From: Aquatica leii
Lineage: Eukaryota; Arthropoda; Insecta; Coleoptera; Lampyridae
Reading direction: 5' to 3'
Assembly: GCA_035610365.1 (NCBI GenBank)
Contig: CM069438.1
Location: 33,535,869-33,599,868 of the forward strand
Length of the DNA stretch: 64,000 nucleotides
Part shown: positions 10,960 to 22,697 of the stretch, in pieces
Layout of the letters: each line of letters opens with the position of its first letter
Position numbering within the stretch: position 1 is the stretch's first letter
Notes under the pieces: generated by a model
Database searches by the model: none
Told to the model about the DNA's origin: nothing
What the model saw: only the letters and a program-made list of their open reading frames with translations
Position numbers and translations under genes: made by a program

Positions 10960-11130
10960 TCTATAAACGTGTGGAACATTATGGGTAAAAGACTGAGGAA
11001 CTTAGCGTATCATCCACTGACACAGGAAGCTCGGCATGAATTCCAAGTTGCCTCAGGATACAATAACTTAAGTGGAATTGATGACACGATGAGTGAGAGA
11101 GTGTGAAGTGAATAGGGGGGGACTAACACA
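10960..11130 (+). pseudogene. Tc1 transposase, C-terminal part
   Basis: The frame around 10972 reads WNIMGKRLRNLAYHPLTQEARHEFQVA, the conserved Tc1 C-terminal segment (W..MGRRLR). The homologous piece in Tc1 copy B is at 22515-22640. Frameshifts and stops follow. It is the third fragment of transposon A, resuming right after the BEL insertion. Confidence 0.75.
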
Positions 11131-11290
11131 TTATTAAAAAAGAATTGTGTTCATCTTTGTTCGTTCTTTTTGATATTTCAATAATTTACTACTTCTGAGT
11201 AGCTTATTCTTTCTGCCAAGTTTGGTTACCCAATTCTCACCCCTTTTTGGTGTTGAAAGTTGAATGTCACAGTGTATGTAGTATATAATT

Positions 11291-13305
11291 ATGCTAACAG
11301 TTATGATTTTAGTGATTTGGAAAGTATTGTCTGTTAACGATAAACGTTTTCTTATAGTATTGGTAGTCGAAAAAGGACAAGAAGATATTGCTTCTTGGTT
11401 TGAAGAATCAATAAAGAATGGAGACAGCTTGGAGTTAAATGGGCGTGTTGTAACAGTGACTCATAACAAAAACGATCGAGAAATTAGTAAGTACACAAAA
11501 TTAACGTTTCTTACATTGAAAAATAGTCTGTAACAGCTTTAATGGAAACACAACCGTTATCATCGACGTAACGTGGGCTGGCAACGAAGAAACGAAAAAT
11601 GTTTGCGGAGACATTCGAGTACCATATTTTCACCTTGATCTATCAATCAGTCCCGCGTTGGACGTTTTGGACAAATATTTAACTCTAACAAATTGCACCG
11701 ACGTCGCAGTGATTTTTGACGATCTGAGCAGTAGGTAAATTTAAGACCGTAAAAATTCACCAACAACAACTTTTTAGGGGTAGACCAAGCACTGTACTAC
11801 TGGATCGACTCTACCAGATTAAGAATGGTCGTCACCTCGAAACTGGATAAAACATCTGCCGATCGATTAAAAATGATACGACCGATGCCGAACGCTTTCG
11901 TTTTAATCGGCACAACAGTCAATCTAGCGCTCATGCTCCAACTGGCTCACAAAGAAGGTTTGGTCCGGTTTCCGGATCGTTGGAATTTAGTTTTTTTAGA
12001 CTTTTCTTACGAATCGTTTTCTAAAAGCAACAATATAAGCAAAATCAACTTAATAAAAATATCAACCGAAACGTGCTGCAAACTGAAAAGTCTCACACAG
12101 TGCGTTTGCCCAGAAGATTTTAACATGCCACAAACTTTTTTAAATTTAATCTTAAAAGAGTTATCTCAAATTCTACTTGAACTTATACAAGATAACTATG
12201 ACTTGCCTACGAAAATATCATGTGTTGGTGAAAAGTTAAACAACGCGTTTGAACGCGACGTAACGAAACGTTTACTTTACATTGGGAAAATCAGCGATAG
12301 TTTCCAAATAGTCAAAAATTCGTTAAAAGTTAAAGTGGGGGCTACTGTTGAAAGCGGCGATAATCTCATTGCTCGCTACAACGAAGCACAAGACTTGGTT
12401 ATTCAAGATAACGTTCAAATAAGTTCTGTTAAACAGTTTTTTCGCGTTGGAGTTGTTTCTGTAAGTTGTGGTTGCCAAATTCCCATTTTACGATTATTAC
12501 GTTATAGGCCGTGCCGTGGATTTATCAAGAAAAAGATCCAAAAACTGGAAATTTAGTGTGGACTGGTTACTGCATTGATTTTTTGAAAAAACTATCAGAA
12601 ACATTGAACTTTGATTATGAGTTGGTCGTTCCTAAAAACGGAACTTTTGGAACTAAAGATGCTAAGGGTCGGTGGGATGGAATTATTGGCGATATTGTGT
12701 CTGGGGTAAGTACTAATTTGGTAAATCTGTGCTTAGTTAGAAGTTTTCTAGGAAACGTATATGGCGGTGGCTCCTTTAATAATGACAGCTGATCGTGAAG
12801 AAGTCGTCGATTTTATTCCTCCTTATTTCGAACAGGCTGGCATTTCGATAGGTGCGATATAAACTGAAGCCTAACAATGACTACACATCTAATTGTAGTT
12901 ATGAGAAAACCAGTTCACAAAACGTCTCTTTTTAAGTTTATGACCGTATTAAAATTAGAAGTGTGGCTCAGCATAGTCGCAGCACTGGTAGTCACCGCTT
13001 TTATGATATGGTTTCTAGACAAATACTCACCGTACAGTGCAAAAAATAACTCAAGCGCATACCCCTATCCTTGCAGGTAAAAATCGGATTAAAAACGACC
13101 GTTAAGTACAGTTTGTTTCAGAAACTTTACTTTGAAAGAGAGTTTTTGGTTTGCTCTAACTTCGTTTACACCACAAGGCGGAGGCGAAGCACCAAAATCG
13201 TTGTCAGCTCGTACTTTAGTTGCGGCTTATTGGCTTTTTGTCGTACTGATGTTAGCTACGTTTACAGCAAATTTGGCTGCTTTTTTAACCGTAGAGAGAA
13301 TGCAA
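11291..13305 (+). CDS. Ir93a: Ionotropic receptor Ir93a, exons 1-7
   Basis: This is the first two thirds of an ionotropic receptor. Exons: 11291-11486, 11527-11730, 11778-12460, 12508-12705, 12752-12851, 12899-13076, 13122-13305; all introns have GT-AG ends and are 40-47 nt. Exons 1-3 form the extracellular amino-terminal domain (SFNGNTTVIIDVTWAG; PDRWNLVFLDF). Exon 4 gives ligand-binding lobe S1 (WTGYCIDFLKKLSETL), exon 5 TADREEVVDFIPPYFEQAGI, exon 6 the first membrane helix (LEVWLSIVAALVV), exon 7 the pore loop (SFTPQGGGEAPK) and helix 3 (TFTANLAAFLTVERMQ). With exons 8-11 the protein is 858 residues, close to Drosophila Ir93a. Fly Ir93a works with Ir25a plus Ir21a, Ir40a or Ir68a in temperature and humidity sensing. 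The Met at 11291 is uncertain: an acceptor-like cttatag ends at 11357, so exon 1 could instead begin at 11358 with a start upstream. Confidence 0.9.
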
Positions 13306-13814
13306 GTAAGTAATGCCGATAAATTAACATCTCGGTGACAATAAAATAGCAACACTAAAAAAGAATGGGGATTATGTGACCAAATTTGGTAAAAAGTTTT
13401 TGCTACTCAGGTGTAGTAAATGATTAAAATTTTATTTAAATGGATCAAGTGATAATGGCATATCTGACGTTTTTTTTTTGTTTCTATTACTTAATTATCG
13501 TGCGAGTCTTGGTTAATTTGAATATTGAAAGGTGCATTTCGTACAAGGAAATAGCAAATTGTTTTTACCGGAACCAATGCACTATCATGCGGTGGTATCA
13601 GGCATGGACTTCTCTGTAGTGGAACTCGTTGGTAGTAACCACGTCACCACGGCTAACTACGATGTCGGCCAGTGGACGTGTGTAAAAAAACTATAATAAA
13701 AAAAGCAATAAACTAGGCGCCACTCCTTGTACTAATAAGCTCCTTGGCACAGAGACATCGAAGGTACGTCTAAACCCACTACGAAGCGAATAGGATAGAG
13801 CAAAAAAACAACGC

Positions 13815-15785
13815 TTAAAATGAGTACTATTAACTTACCCCACCGAAGTTCTTTATGACAAGTAGTAAAACGTTTGTTACGGCAGTATGTGCTTAAATCT
13901 AGCCGCGATTACGTTACAATTAAAGAAACTTAAATGGTCAGCGTACTCAAGACAGCTGCATTACATAAAGTTAAAGATGTTTTAAATCTACGGCTAAAAG
14001 TAAAATAATTTAGTATGATCAACAATTAAATTCTTGACAATTACAAATTAAAATAACTGATGTGGAAAATACAAATTAAAAAATGACGAAAGCTGAATAG
14101 ATAATTAGAAAATACTAATAAGAAATAGTTATAAGATAATGCGCCAAGACAATTTAGCATGAGGCTCAAGTCATTTATCGCCATAAATAAATTTTAACGA
14201 CAAACGAAATCGACAGGTGTGAACCATTGACTTCAATAATACGACTTCTGAAAGTAAATAAGTATCACCATTTATGGACAAAATTAATACTACTGGGAAA
14301 ATCGTATTGAAGCTCAAAGAAACTCGGTAAAAGAATTTTTACCGTATTGAAAGCAACTTACCTGCAAACGCTAATTTAATTAAAAAATCGCTTAATCTAT
14401 CTGGTTTACTGAACAATTGTTTAATAGCATAATTGCTAAAAGCGTAATAAAAATAACCACGACAAAAATTACATAGAAAGAAGAATTACTTACAATTTAG
14501 CGGATAGCGTCTTAACAAAAGTTTGAACGTTTACAGCGATTTACAGTATGCAACTAAAAGTTTTTTTTTGCGCACTCCTCTCCCGTAAATGTCAAATACA
14601 GTTAAGCATTTACAAACAGTGGAGTCCGCACACCAATGGCGGCGTAAATTTTAATTAGATTTATTATTTATAGAAAATGCATAAATAATGACACTAACAA
14701 ATCTCTCAGCAAAATTAAAACCTCAAAACGACGAGAAAACGAATTAAAAAGGTAGAAGTTTAAGCATAAGCTGGGGATAAAACCCAAAAAACTACAACCA
14801 ACCTACTTTTATAAAAAAAAAAACCAAATGAAAAGGAAGAACTTGCCGACGTAAAAAACACCAAGTAGAGAGGTCTCTAAGAAAAAAGTCGTCAAAGCAC
14901 CTAGAAGACTTACAACACACAACCAAGTCATCCCAAGAGAAAGAAGTACTTTTAAGAAGTAGACATCCTCCTCAACAGTCGTGCAAACCCACGACGGAAA
15001 GAGTAAGAAGTTTTGGCAAGTTCCAAGAACTAAAAACCCTAAAAACCAAATTTAACTCCAAGTTCTAGTGTTCAAGCCACCTCCTCAGCCGCAAAAAAAA
15101 GAAATTATGTAAGTGATAAAGAGAAAAAACGACACCCAAACCACAAGGTTAGAAAATATCCCTAAGGATTCTATCGCAGCCTAAAGTTTCCTCAATGGGA
15201 CACGGTACGATTGTTTGGCGTCGAATCACCTCAAATCATTACGACTGAATGGAATAGCGCATAGTTAGGCCCCCAACGTTAGTTTACACAAGCGCATACT
15301 ACATTCAGTACTCGCTTGACCCTAATAGTCTTCCTCCCACTTAGAAAAAAAGTCTGGTCTACGACCAGCAGAAACAAAGCGCAGAAAATCTCTCCACTTT
15401 GAAACAATATAAAAGAAAGATTCCAAAATTTTGCCGCAAAACCAAAATAAAAAAGGACTACAGTCCGCAATCGATGCGATGCCTTGTGTCACTCTCGCCA
15501 AGCTACATCAAGTTTGACGTACGGTTTCCAAAAAGTATTATGCCTGGTTCAGAGCTTGAGACTACTGAGTTAAAACCAATCAATCTTCCTCAACACGCAA
15601 CCGTCAGGTACCCACAACAAGCGTTTCCTCACTTATGGTGACCAATCAAAAAAAAGTAAAAGAAAGACAAAAAGAGAAAAGATAGTAGGATGATTGTTGT
15701 ACGACTCGACTACCTTTTCTTAGATAGCCAAAACCAAGTGACCTACCTTATTGTGTCTAATCAACTAACCTAAAACAAATCAATA
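13815..15785. repeat. ~2 kb tandem repeat, unit 1
   Basis: Collinear with 15800-17785 at a period of about 1985 nt. Shared blocks run from ttaaaatgagta.ta..aacttac.cc at the start, through aagcatttacaaacagtgga.ccgca and the purine-rich middle, to caacaagcgtttcctcact and cttgactacct at the end. The copies differ by many substitutions and indels (roughly a quarter of positions). I see no protein. A second ggcgccact string at 13716-13724 lies just before unit 1 and could mark a primer site next to an LTR, in which case the units would be LTRs; not proven. Confidence 0.75.
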
Positions 15786-15799
15786 ATTAATAACCACGT

Positions 15800-17785
15800 T
15801 TAAAATGAGTATTAAAAACTTACTCCATCAAAGTTCCTTGTGCGTAGTATGTAAGCTTACACGTACGGAGTTATGTGCCTAAATCTGGTTTTGATTACGT
15901 TTAAACAATTAAAGAAACGTGAATGGTATAACGCGATGGCGTTACATAAAGTTAAAGATGTTTTACTAAAAGTAAAATAATTTAATATGATCAACAATTA
16001 CATTTTTGATAGTTACAAATTTTAATAAGTGATATGGTGAATTGAAATTAAAAAATGATTATGGCTGAATAGAGCATTAGAAAATTAAAATAAGCAATTT
16101 TTACAATGCAATAAGTCAAGACAATCTAGCATGAGCCTCGAGTTATTTACCACTATAAATCGATTCTAAAGATAAGCAGAATCCACAAGTATAAACTATT
16201 CACTCCAATAATACAGCTTTTAAAAGTTACTGGATAAGTATCACAATTTAAGGAAAAATTATAATTTCCGTAGTAATACTACTGAGGAAGCCGTTTTAAA
16301 GCCCTAAAAATACGCTAAAAGAATTTTACACGTATTGTAAGCAATATAACCAACGTCATTTTAAGTTTACTTGTAAACAATAATTTAATTAAAAAATTGT
16401 TTAATTTTGTTAGTTAACTAAACCTTCAACAGCATAATTGCTAAAAACGTAAGAAAAATAACGAACGGCGAAAATTAAATAGAAAAAAGAATTACTTACA
16501 ATTTAGCGGATAGCATCTTAACAAAAGCTTGAGTTTTCACAGCGAATTACAGAATGCAAGTAAAAACTCTTTTCGTTCGCGTTCCTTTTCTGTAAATATC
16601 AAATACAATTAAGCATTTACAAACAGTGGAACCCGCAAACCAATGGTGGCGTAAATTTTAATACAAATTGCTACATATAAAAAATGCATAAATAATGACA
16701 CGTAACAATTTTTCCAGCAAAATTAAAACTTGGAGATGACAAGATAAAACTTAAAAGAAAGCAGAAGTTTAGGCATACGCCAAAGATTAGACCTTAAAAA
16801 CCACAACCAACCCACTTTCATAACAAAATTTAACCTAGATGAAGAGAAAGAATTTGCCGACATAAGGAACACCAAGTAGTAAAATTTTTGAGAGGAAGAC
16901 CTACAGCACAATGAACAGTTGCATAAAGCGGAGATGCCTTAGCATCAGAAAACGTGAAAAGAGTATTCCTCAAAGAACACCCAACACTCAACGAACCCAC
17001 GACGATAACAGTAAGAAGTTTTGGCAAGCGCCACGAACTAAGAACCGCAAAAACCTTAATCGCAACCCAAAAAGACCCATAAAAAAAGAAGGTAATATAA
17101 GTGATAAAGAAAAAAAAACGACACCTGAACCCCAAATCTAGGAAATGACCTCAGGAATTCTACCGCAGCCTAAGGTTTTCTCGATGGGTACTGGATGATT
17201 GTGTGGCGTCGAAGTTTTAACATACTTTAACTCTTCGCAACAGGTTGCCCCTCCTTCTTCAACATCAGTCCACACATGCGCACATCACCGCATCTAGTAA
17301 ATGTTTGATCCCAATAATCTTCCTCTCACCCAAGAAAAGAGTCTGGTCTACGAATAGTGGAAACAAAGCCCAAAAATCCCCCAACTCTGAAAATATATAA
17401 AAGAAAGAAGAAAAGAAAGATCCCAAAACTTTGCCACTAAACCAAAATAAAAAAGGACTGCAGTACGCAATCGTTCGACTGTAGCCAAAAGCCGTGTCTT
17501 TTGTCACCCTCGCCAAGTTCTATCAAGTTTGTCCTACGGCCCCCGACGGGTATGGTCCAGAGCTTTAGGGTACCGGGTTAAAAATAATCAATCTTCCAGG
17601 ACACGCAGCTGTCAGGTTTCCACAACAGGCGTTTCCTCACTGATGATGACAGAACTAAAGGAGTGATAGAAAACAGAAAAACAAAAACAGAAAATAGAGT
17701 ACGATGTTGTTGTACGGCTTGACTACCTCTCCCTAGATAACCAAACACGAGTGACTTATCTTACTGTCTATCTTACAAACCGCCC
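15800..17785. repeat. ~2 kb tandem repeat, unit 2
   Basis: Second unit of the tandem repeat described at 13815. It ends near gtgacttatcttactgtctatc. Downstream sequence (from about 17800) belongs to the gypsy pol end and is not repeated. Confidence 0.75.
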
Positions 17786-18599
17786 CAACCAGACAATAGA
17801 TCGCACAAGTACCATTCCTTAAATAAGGTTTGAAGTCGTCAAAAGACGGAATAATATTTAAAAAAAAATTTCAAACCAAACGCAAATTTAATTAACACTA
17901 ACCTAAAAGAAAAATTACGGAGTATCAAACAGTAAACCCACAAACAAAATCGGCACTTGCTGTAACGTTCTTCAAAGCAGTAATCTATCGCACCTATTAA
18001 CCACTCACTTAAGAAAAACATACATTACACACAACAAGAAATCAGCGATTATAATATCTAAATAGCATAAAGAAAAGCAACACTCTATATCAAGTAATTG
18101 TCGGAGACACTTAACCTATAGCTTCCCTAGCTATTTTACGATGTTTCCGGCTACGAGGATATCTAAGCGAAACATTAAGACAAAAGATGGTATGACTATC
18201 GAAGCCTTGTTCGGAGCTATCAAACTAAGTATGGTCGAGTTTTAGATTCTTTACATGCCAAACACCCGCAGAGACGTTGTTTTCATCTCTCAATTTGTAC
18301 GCCCACGAAAACTTAACTGTCTTAATCGTGAACGCGCCTACAAATTTTAGAGTCAAATTAGCATTAAAATGCTTTGACGCGTTTGAGAAAATTGATTACC
18401 GCGCCTCACAGAATCTCCACCCATACATTTGACGAATCTACAACGCAGGTTATAACGTCTCCCAGTCGTCATGTATGTATGGTCGATACACTTTGTTATG
18501 AATAAGAGTGCGTAGCTTGTTATAGAAAGAAGGAGAAAAAAGTCATGTAAGTGCTTTATCCAAAAAAGGTTAACCGAATAGGCTACTTCAGTAATTTGT

Positions 18600-19115
18600 T
18601 CTCGACCAAAGAATGCAAAGTATGGTGTACAACTAATGACTTCATGCTTGGCGGTACGTATAGCGCAACCGATTTTAGTAAAGTGTACATCTCAAGGTTC
18701 TATTTGACGTAAGACGAGATCATTGTCTTCAGAACTGTATTGATTCATTCTAAGAAGAACAAAGCTTGTTAAACTTTTTACCCCGGAACTGAACTCCATT
18801 GTCAGTAATCAATTATTGCGGAGCACCGAAAAGATGAAAAAATTGGTTTTCCATGACCTTACAAATAGATGAAGCAGCTGCAGAGCGCAATGGAAAAAAG
18901 AAACAAAATTTAGTAAAGCATTCAGGTACTACTAAGATATAACAGTGACCTTTACACGAACGAGAAAAAAGACCAACTATATTACAACACAGTGTTTGCG
19001 AAGGATGAGACATCTTGGCACCAAGAGAGAGAAAACCTGAAAGAGAAGATTGCGGAACTCTATGAGCAGAACAAATCGAACATCGGCAGATATAGCGAAA
19101 AACGTCCGAACGCAT
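18600..19115 (-). pseudogene. Gypsy integrase fragment
   Basis: The minus-strand frame 19115-18813 reads MRSDVFRYICRCSICSAHR, the tail of the H2C2 zinc finger, followed by the catalytic core: CCNIVGLFSRSCKGH corresponds to the segment that normally holds the first Asp, here Asn, and TKFCFFFPLRSA is the next conserved block. An in-frame TAA after FGAPQ is followed by LITDNGVQFRG, which still has the second Asp. The nonsense codon and the lost Asp mean no activity. The enzyme would have inserted the element cDNA into host DNA. Confidence 0.75.
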
Positions 19116-19261
19116 TCTTGTTTTAGAATTCTAGCTTTAGTCTTCGTCACGCCACAATGTCTAGCAATAGGAAGATCATGGTGTTCCCGAATAACTTTGC
19201 ACCGTTGTTCCGTAGAGACTATCCATTACCAGACATCGATCGAGGAGAAAGGAGACTTATC

Positions 19262-19699
19262 TCATCGGTACTTAACACCATCCTGTACTGACCACCCAAA
19301 GAATTTATGTGGAGGGAACAGAATCCGACTATATAGATTATTATACCACACGTCACTCGTAGGAAGAAAAATAAGTAAAGAAGAGTCCAAAGAAACAGTA
19401 TCGATGAGAGGATCTGCACGAAAAAAAGCATCAGGTACCACATGGTCTGTACCTTTCCTGTGAAGAATAGTGAAGTCATATTGTTGTAATTTAATCGTCC
19501 ATCTTGCTAATCTACCATTAGAATTTTGTAATCGATTCAACCAGAAAAGAAAGTGATAATTGGTGATGACGGTTAAATGAGTTCTTTTGATGTAAACTCG
19601 AAACTTCTCGATAGCCCACATCACTGCCAAACACTCCTTTCCGGTAGTAGAATAATTATTATCGGCCCTAATTAGCAAACGACTAATAGAACTAACCAC
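19262..19699 (-). pseudogene. Gypsy RNase H fragment
   Basis: 145 codons: YSTTGKECLAVMWAIEKFRVY, then LTVITNYHFLFWL, NGRLARWTIKLQQYDFTI and HRKGTDHVVPDAFFRA match the gypsy RNase H-connection segment in order. The normal TDH..L has become TNYHFLFW. The RT core expected upstream (19700-20040) is missing: only about 340 nt separate it from the protease-like frame, too little for an RT. Confidence 0.78.
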
Positions 19700-20040
19700 T
19701 TTTTCGTTCTAGGAAGTTTCTTAGCTCAGTACAGCACTAAGTTCAAAGTCAAATGCACCTGTCTGCACGAAAAAAGTTAAAGAAAAATTAGAACAAGAAA
19801 GAGTAGGCGCAGCTTCACACCGGTGTCCAAGTCAAGGTACACTGGTTCTAGTTAAATAAGAAAGAAGTTAAAGAAGAAAAGTTAGGTATGAATACCAGGT
19901 AGCCATACCAATGAGTCGACGAACCTCAGTTTAGTTGCTTTGCAAAAACAGTGTTCAATTGGAGACGCTGTGCAGAACAGAGACTTATACTAGACCGAAG
20001 AGATAGTGAATTAACATTGATAGAAGCTAAAGAAATATTC

Positions 20041-20241
20041 CTAGTAAAACTCCATTGACCAGTGCGGAAATTTGGAACAAAATATGGCATGCCAGAAATC
20101 AATACCTAAAATCAACACTTGAGAAACTTCGGGTAGAATCAATTTCTCAATCACGCTCACTTTGGTTTTAAGACAGAACGGAAGTGATGCAATTCCCATC
20201 ACCGAACAAAAGTCCCCGTTCACCAAGCGACACGTAGCCAC
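20041..20241 (-). pseudogene. Possible gypsy protease fragment
   Basis: 66 codons between gag and RNase H. The C-terminal part (LILGIDFWHAI) resembles the ILG.DF segment of gypsy proteases, and the position fits. The active-site D-T/S-G is not seen within this frame. Identification rests mainly on that motif and on location. Confidence 0.5.
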
Positions 20242-20401
20242 GGAAGAAGGTTGTAGCTGAATATCTAAAGGTTTTAATGTTTGCCATTCCTTAGTTCATA
20301 AAATAGTCACCAGAGTTTAAAACACCGCTAAAAGAATTACCATAAATAAAGACGGTTAAATAAGGACGTTCATTTCGTGACACTCTAACAAAAATAAAAT
20401 T

Positions 20402-21163
20402 TTAAAATACACGTTTGCCAACGCCATGACGGCCACATCTATAACAATAAAGATTTTGTGGACGAGTACAATTCGGAGCTAAGTGTCTATGTTGTGAACA
20501 GTTCTTGCAAGTAAACCGAAATTGAACACCATTAGTCACACGAGAAGAAGAAGAAGAAGAAGAAGAAGAAGAAGAAGAAGAAGAAGAAGAAGAAGAAGAA
20601 GAAGAGGAACGAGTAGGAGAGTTAATAGCATCCACGTTGATATCGTGTACGTGAGGAAGAAACAGAAGAATCACTCACTTAAGCTAGGTTTAGTTCTAGT
20701 AGCTTAGTTGATGGTGATAGTCGGTATTTTTCTATTGATAGTTGGTTTCGTTCTAGTTCTTTGCCAATAGATACTAATTCCTCGAGCTTAAATTTCTACA
20801 AATCAAATTTAACTCTTCGGATTCCGACACAGTTTTTGAGAGACGAGCAAATAGAGTCTACATGATATTAACGTTTCGCCCTATAGTTTCAGAAGTTTTG
20901 ATAGTTCAAGCCTTTATTTCGTCGAGCAGTTGTTCGTAATCCAACTGTAAGAATTCCGATTTAAGTAAAGCAACTAAATCCGTCCAAGAATGTAATTTAG
21001 ATTTCCTAGATTGGCATAAAAGAAGAACTGGGCCAGTAAAAATATTTGAAGCTACAGCAAACAATTGCTGAGTCGTCGCTCTTCTAGAATTGCTCGGCTT
21101 TGATAAGAAATTCAGTAAGCGAGCCAGAACTTTTCCTAGAAAATTATAATTTCTATTTATCAA
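20402..21163 (-). pseudogene. Gypsy gag fragment with poly-Ser tract
   Basis: The upstream piece (21163-20906) reads FLSKPSNSRRATTQQLFAVA and WTDLVALLKSEFL, like the capsid region of gypsy gag. The downstream piece (20674-20402) contains a CKNCSQHRHLAPNC and CYRCGRHG pair, two zinc-knuckle halves typical of nucleocapsid. Between them a GAA/TTC microsatellite (20543-20606) is translated as more than 20 serines. The two pieces are in broken frames. Confidence 0.68.
20543..20606. repeat. (AGA)n microsatellite
   Basis: About 21 perfect AGA triplets in a row inside the gypsy gag remnant. It reads as Ser on the minus strand and as Arg on the plus strand, which creates an artefact ORF at 20522-20707. 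Confidence 0.95.
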
Positions 21164-21856
21164 CCAGAAGGTTTTCGCAGTCGAACCTGAAGTTGGTTAA
21201 CGACCATAATGATTTTTGTTTACGGGTGATGTCTTCTACGCTGTTAAGATTCATTCGTTTGGCGCGAATTGAGTAGAAATACGACAAAGAGTATTTGTGG
21301 AAATATCGCACTGATAAGTTAGAAAGAAAGCTACTAGTTCTTCTAAGTCTTAAGTATGAGCGTTATGATCGTCCTGAAATGGAATGTCATGAGCGACATT
21401 TTCAATTAACTTGTTTAATTAAAGTTGTAATACACTGCAAAGATTCTTTTGCAATTGATCAACGACACCAGTACTGTCAAACTCTCGAACCGCAAGTTCG
21501 TACTGTAACTCAGCTTAAAGTAAACGAGTACCCTCAAATTTCCACACCCTATCGATTAAATAGATAAATTTAGCTATAAGAAAAAAAGGTAGAAAAGAAG
21601 AAAAAATCCAATTCGTTGCTAATCTTCTAATTTGTTTATGTACTTATGTACGTATGCTACTAAAGTTAACAAACACAAATCTACATAGGTCTAGGGTTAG
21701 CGACAAACGACGAAAACTATCAGTACTATTAATAACTGTCGACAAAAAACGATGCGAAGACAAGAAGAAATTTGATAATTACTAACCACTGATAAACCAC
21801 TCTGACGATTAAACGATTAATTATTATTTTATTTGAAGATAGTATGCTAAATCGAG

Positions 21857-21874
21857 GTCCCGCGTTGGGCGCCA
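21857..21874 (-). promoter_or_regulatory. Retroelement primer-binding site
   Basis: The minus strand reads TGGCGCCCAACGCGGGAC, which matches the class of sites complementary to the 3' end of tRNA-Lys used by many gypsy-type elements and retroviruses. It lies 5 nt inside the TG...CA edge sequence at 21880-21951, as expected for a site next to the 5' LTR of a minus-strand element. Confidence 0.75.
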
Positions 21875-22514
21875 CTTTTTGATACTTACCTTTTTGGTAG
21901 TGGGTTTTGTTGATAACAACGTCACCACGGCTAGTTACGTTGTTGGTAACAAAGGAACTGCGAGACGGAAGCAAACAAATAAAGTGCAAAACCGCCATCT
22001 TTGACTTGTAGCAATAAGAGACCGATTTTTTAGTACCAGATCAATCGCTGATCAATGGTTAGGTAATGAAAGTCGGCTTGTAACGTTTTAAACAATTTAC
22101 TGTCAAATCAGTGGCTTCGGATTGCAGCTTCTTATGCTACCACTGAAGGTGCAACACTGACATCAACGTTTGGAGTGGGTAGGTTGTGACTCCACTAGAA
22201 TCAGAAATGGCATAGAGTAATTTTTAATTATGACGAAGATGTGAAGAACGGCGCAATATACAATTTTTTGTTGAGCGGCATGTGCACCACACTGTGGGGA
22301 TTATAGTATGGGATGCGATATAAAACCCGGCGATATGTTAACAAGGTGGTAGAACCTTATATTCTTCTATTTCTTCAGCAGTTGAAAGACCCACCTAAAA
22401 ACCCAGGATCATGACTGTTTCCACATAGCAAGACATTCTATGGACCCACTTAAATAGGTCAATGTTAATGTTTAATCATGGCCACCCAAATCTTCCGAAG
22501 CCGTATGGAACATT

Positions 22515-22697
22515 ATGGATAGAAGACTGAGGAACTTAGCGCATCCTTCACTGACAAAAGAAGCTTTCCGTCATGAAGTTGCTTGGAATACAATAACTAA
22601 AGAGGAAATTGATGCACAAATAGTGAGAGAATGTGAAGCCAACAGATTATTAAATAAAAATCGTGTTTTTCTTTGTTCCTTTTCTTTAAAATTTTAA
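22515..22697 (+). pseudogene. Tc1 transposase, C-terminal piece (copy B)
   Basis: 60 codons: MDRRLRNLAHPSLTKEAFRHEVAWNTITKEEIDAQI is the conserved C-terminal block of Tc1 transposases, better preserved than in copy A (10960-11130). The catalytic region before it (22050-22500) is recognisable only in short blocks and is full of indels. Confidence 0.8.

Larger units (their letters stand above)
2458..11274 (+). mobile_element. Tc1-type transposon A, split by later insertions
   Basis: The left end (CTCTGTGACGTTG at 2458) and right end (GAATGTCACAGTG, ending 11274) are inverted copies, each next to a TA dinucleotide (2456-2457 and 11275-11276), as expected for Tc1/mariner insertion. The element's own sequence is only 2458-2858, 4367-4799 and 10874-11274, about 1.2 kb in total, a normal Tc1 size. 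A solo LTR fills 2859-4366 and a BEL element fills 4800-10873. The transposase pieces are listed separately. Confidence 0.85.
13615..21951 (-). mobile_element. Decayed Ty3/gypsy retrotransposon
   Basis: On the minus strand the order is a tRNA-Lys-type primer site (21857-21874), gag (20402-21163), RNase H (19262-19699), integrase (about 18600-19115), then a non-coding 3' region with a ~2 kb tandem repeat (13815-17785). Short similar sequences at both edges (13615-13671 and 21880-21951, sharing acgtcaccacggcta) start TG and end CA on the + strand and may be remnants of the LTRs, but they are far too short for intact LTRs. The RT core is missing, so the element is dead. Confidence 0.72.

Noticed and set aside
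13615..13671. Calling 13615-13671 and 21880-21951 true LTRs
   Set aside because: They share a short core and TG/CA edges, but they are too short for functional LTRs and differ in length. Kept only as possible LTR remnants.
20522..20707. ORF with a long Arg tract
   Set aside because: It is the plus-strand reading of the AGA microsatellite inside gypsy gag.
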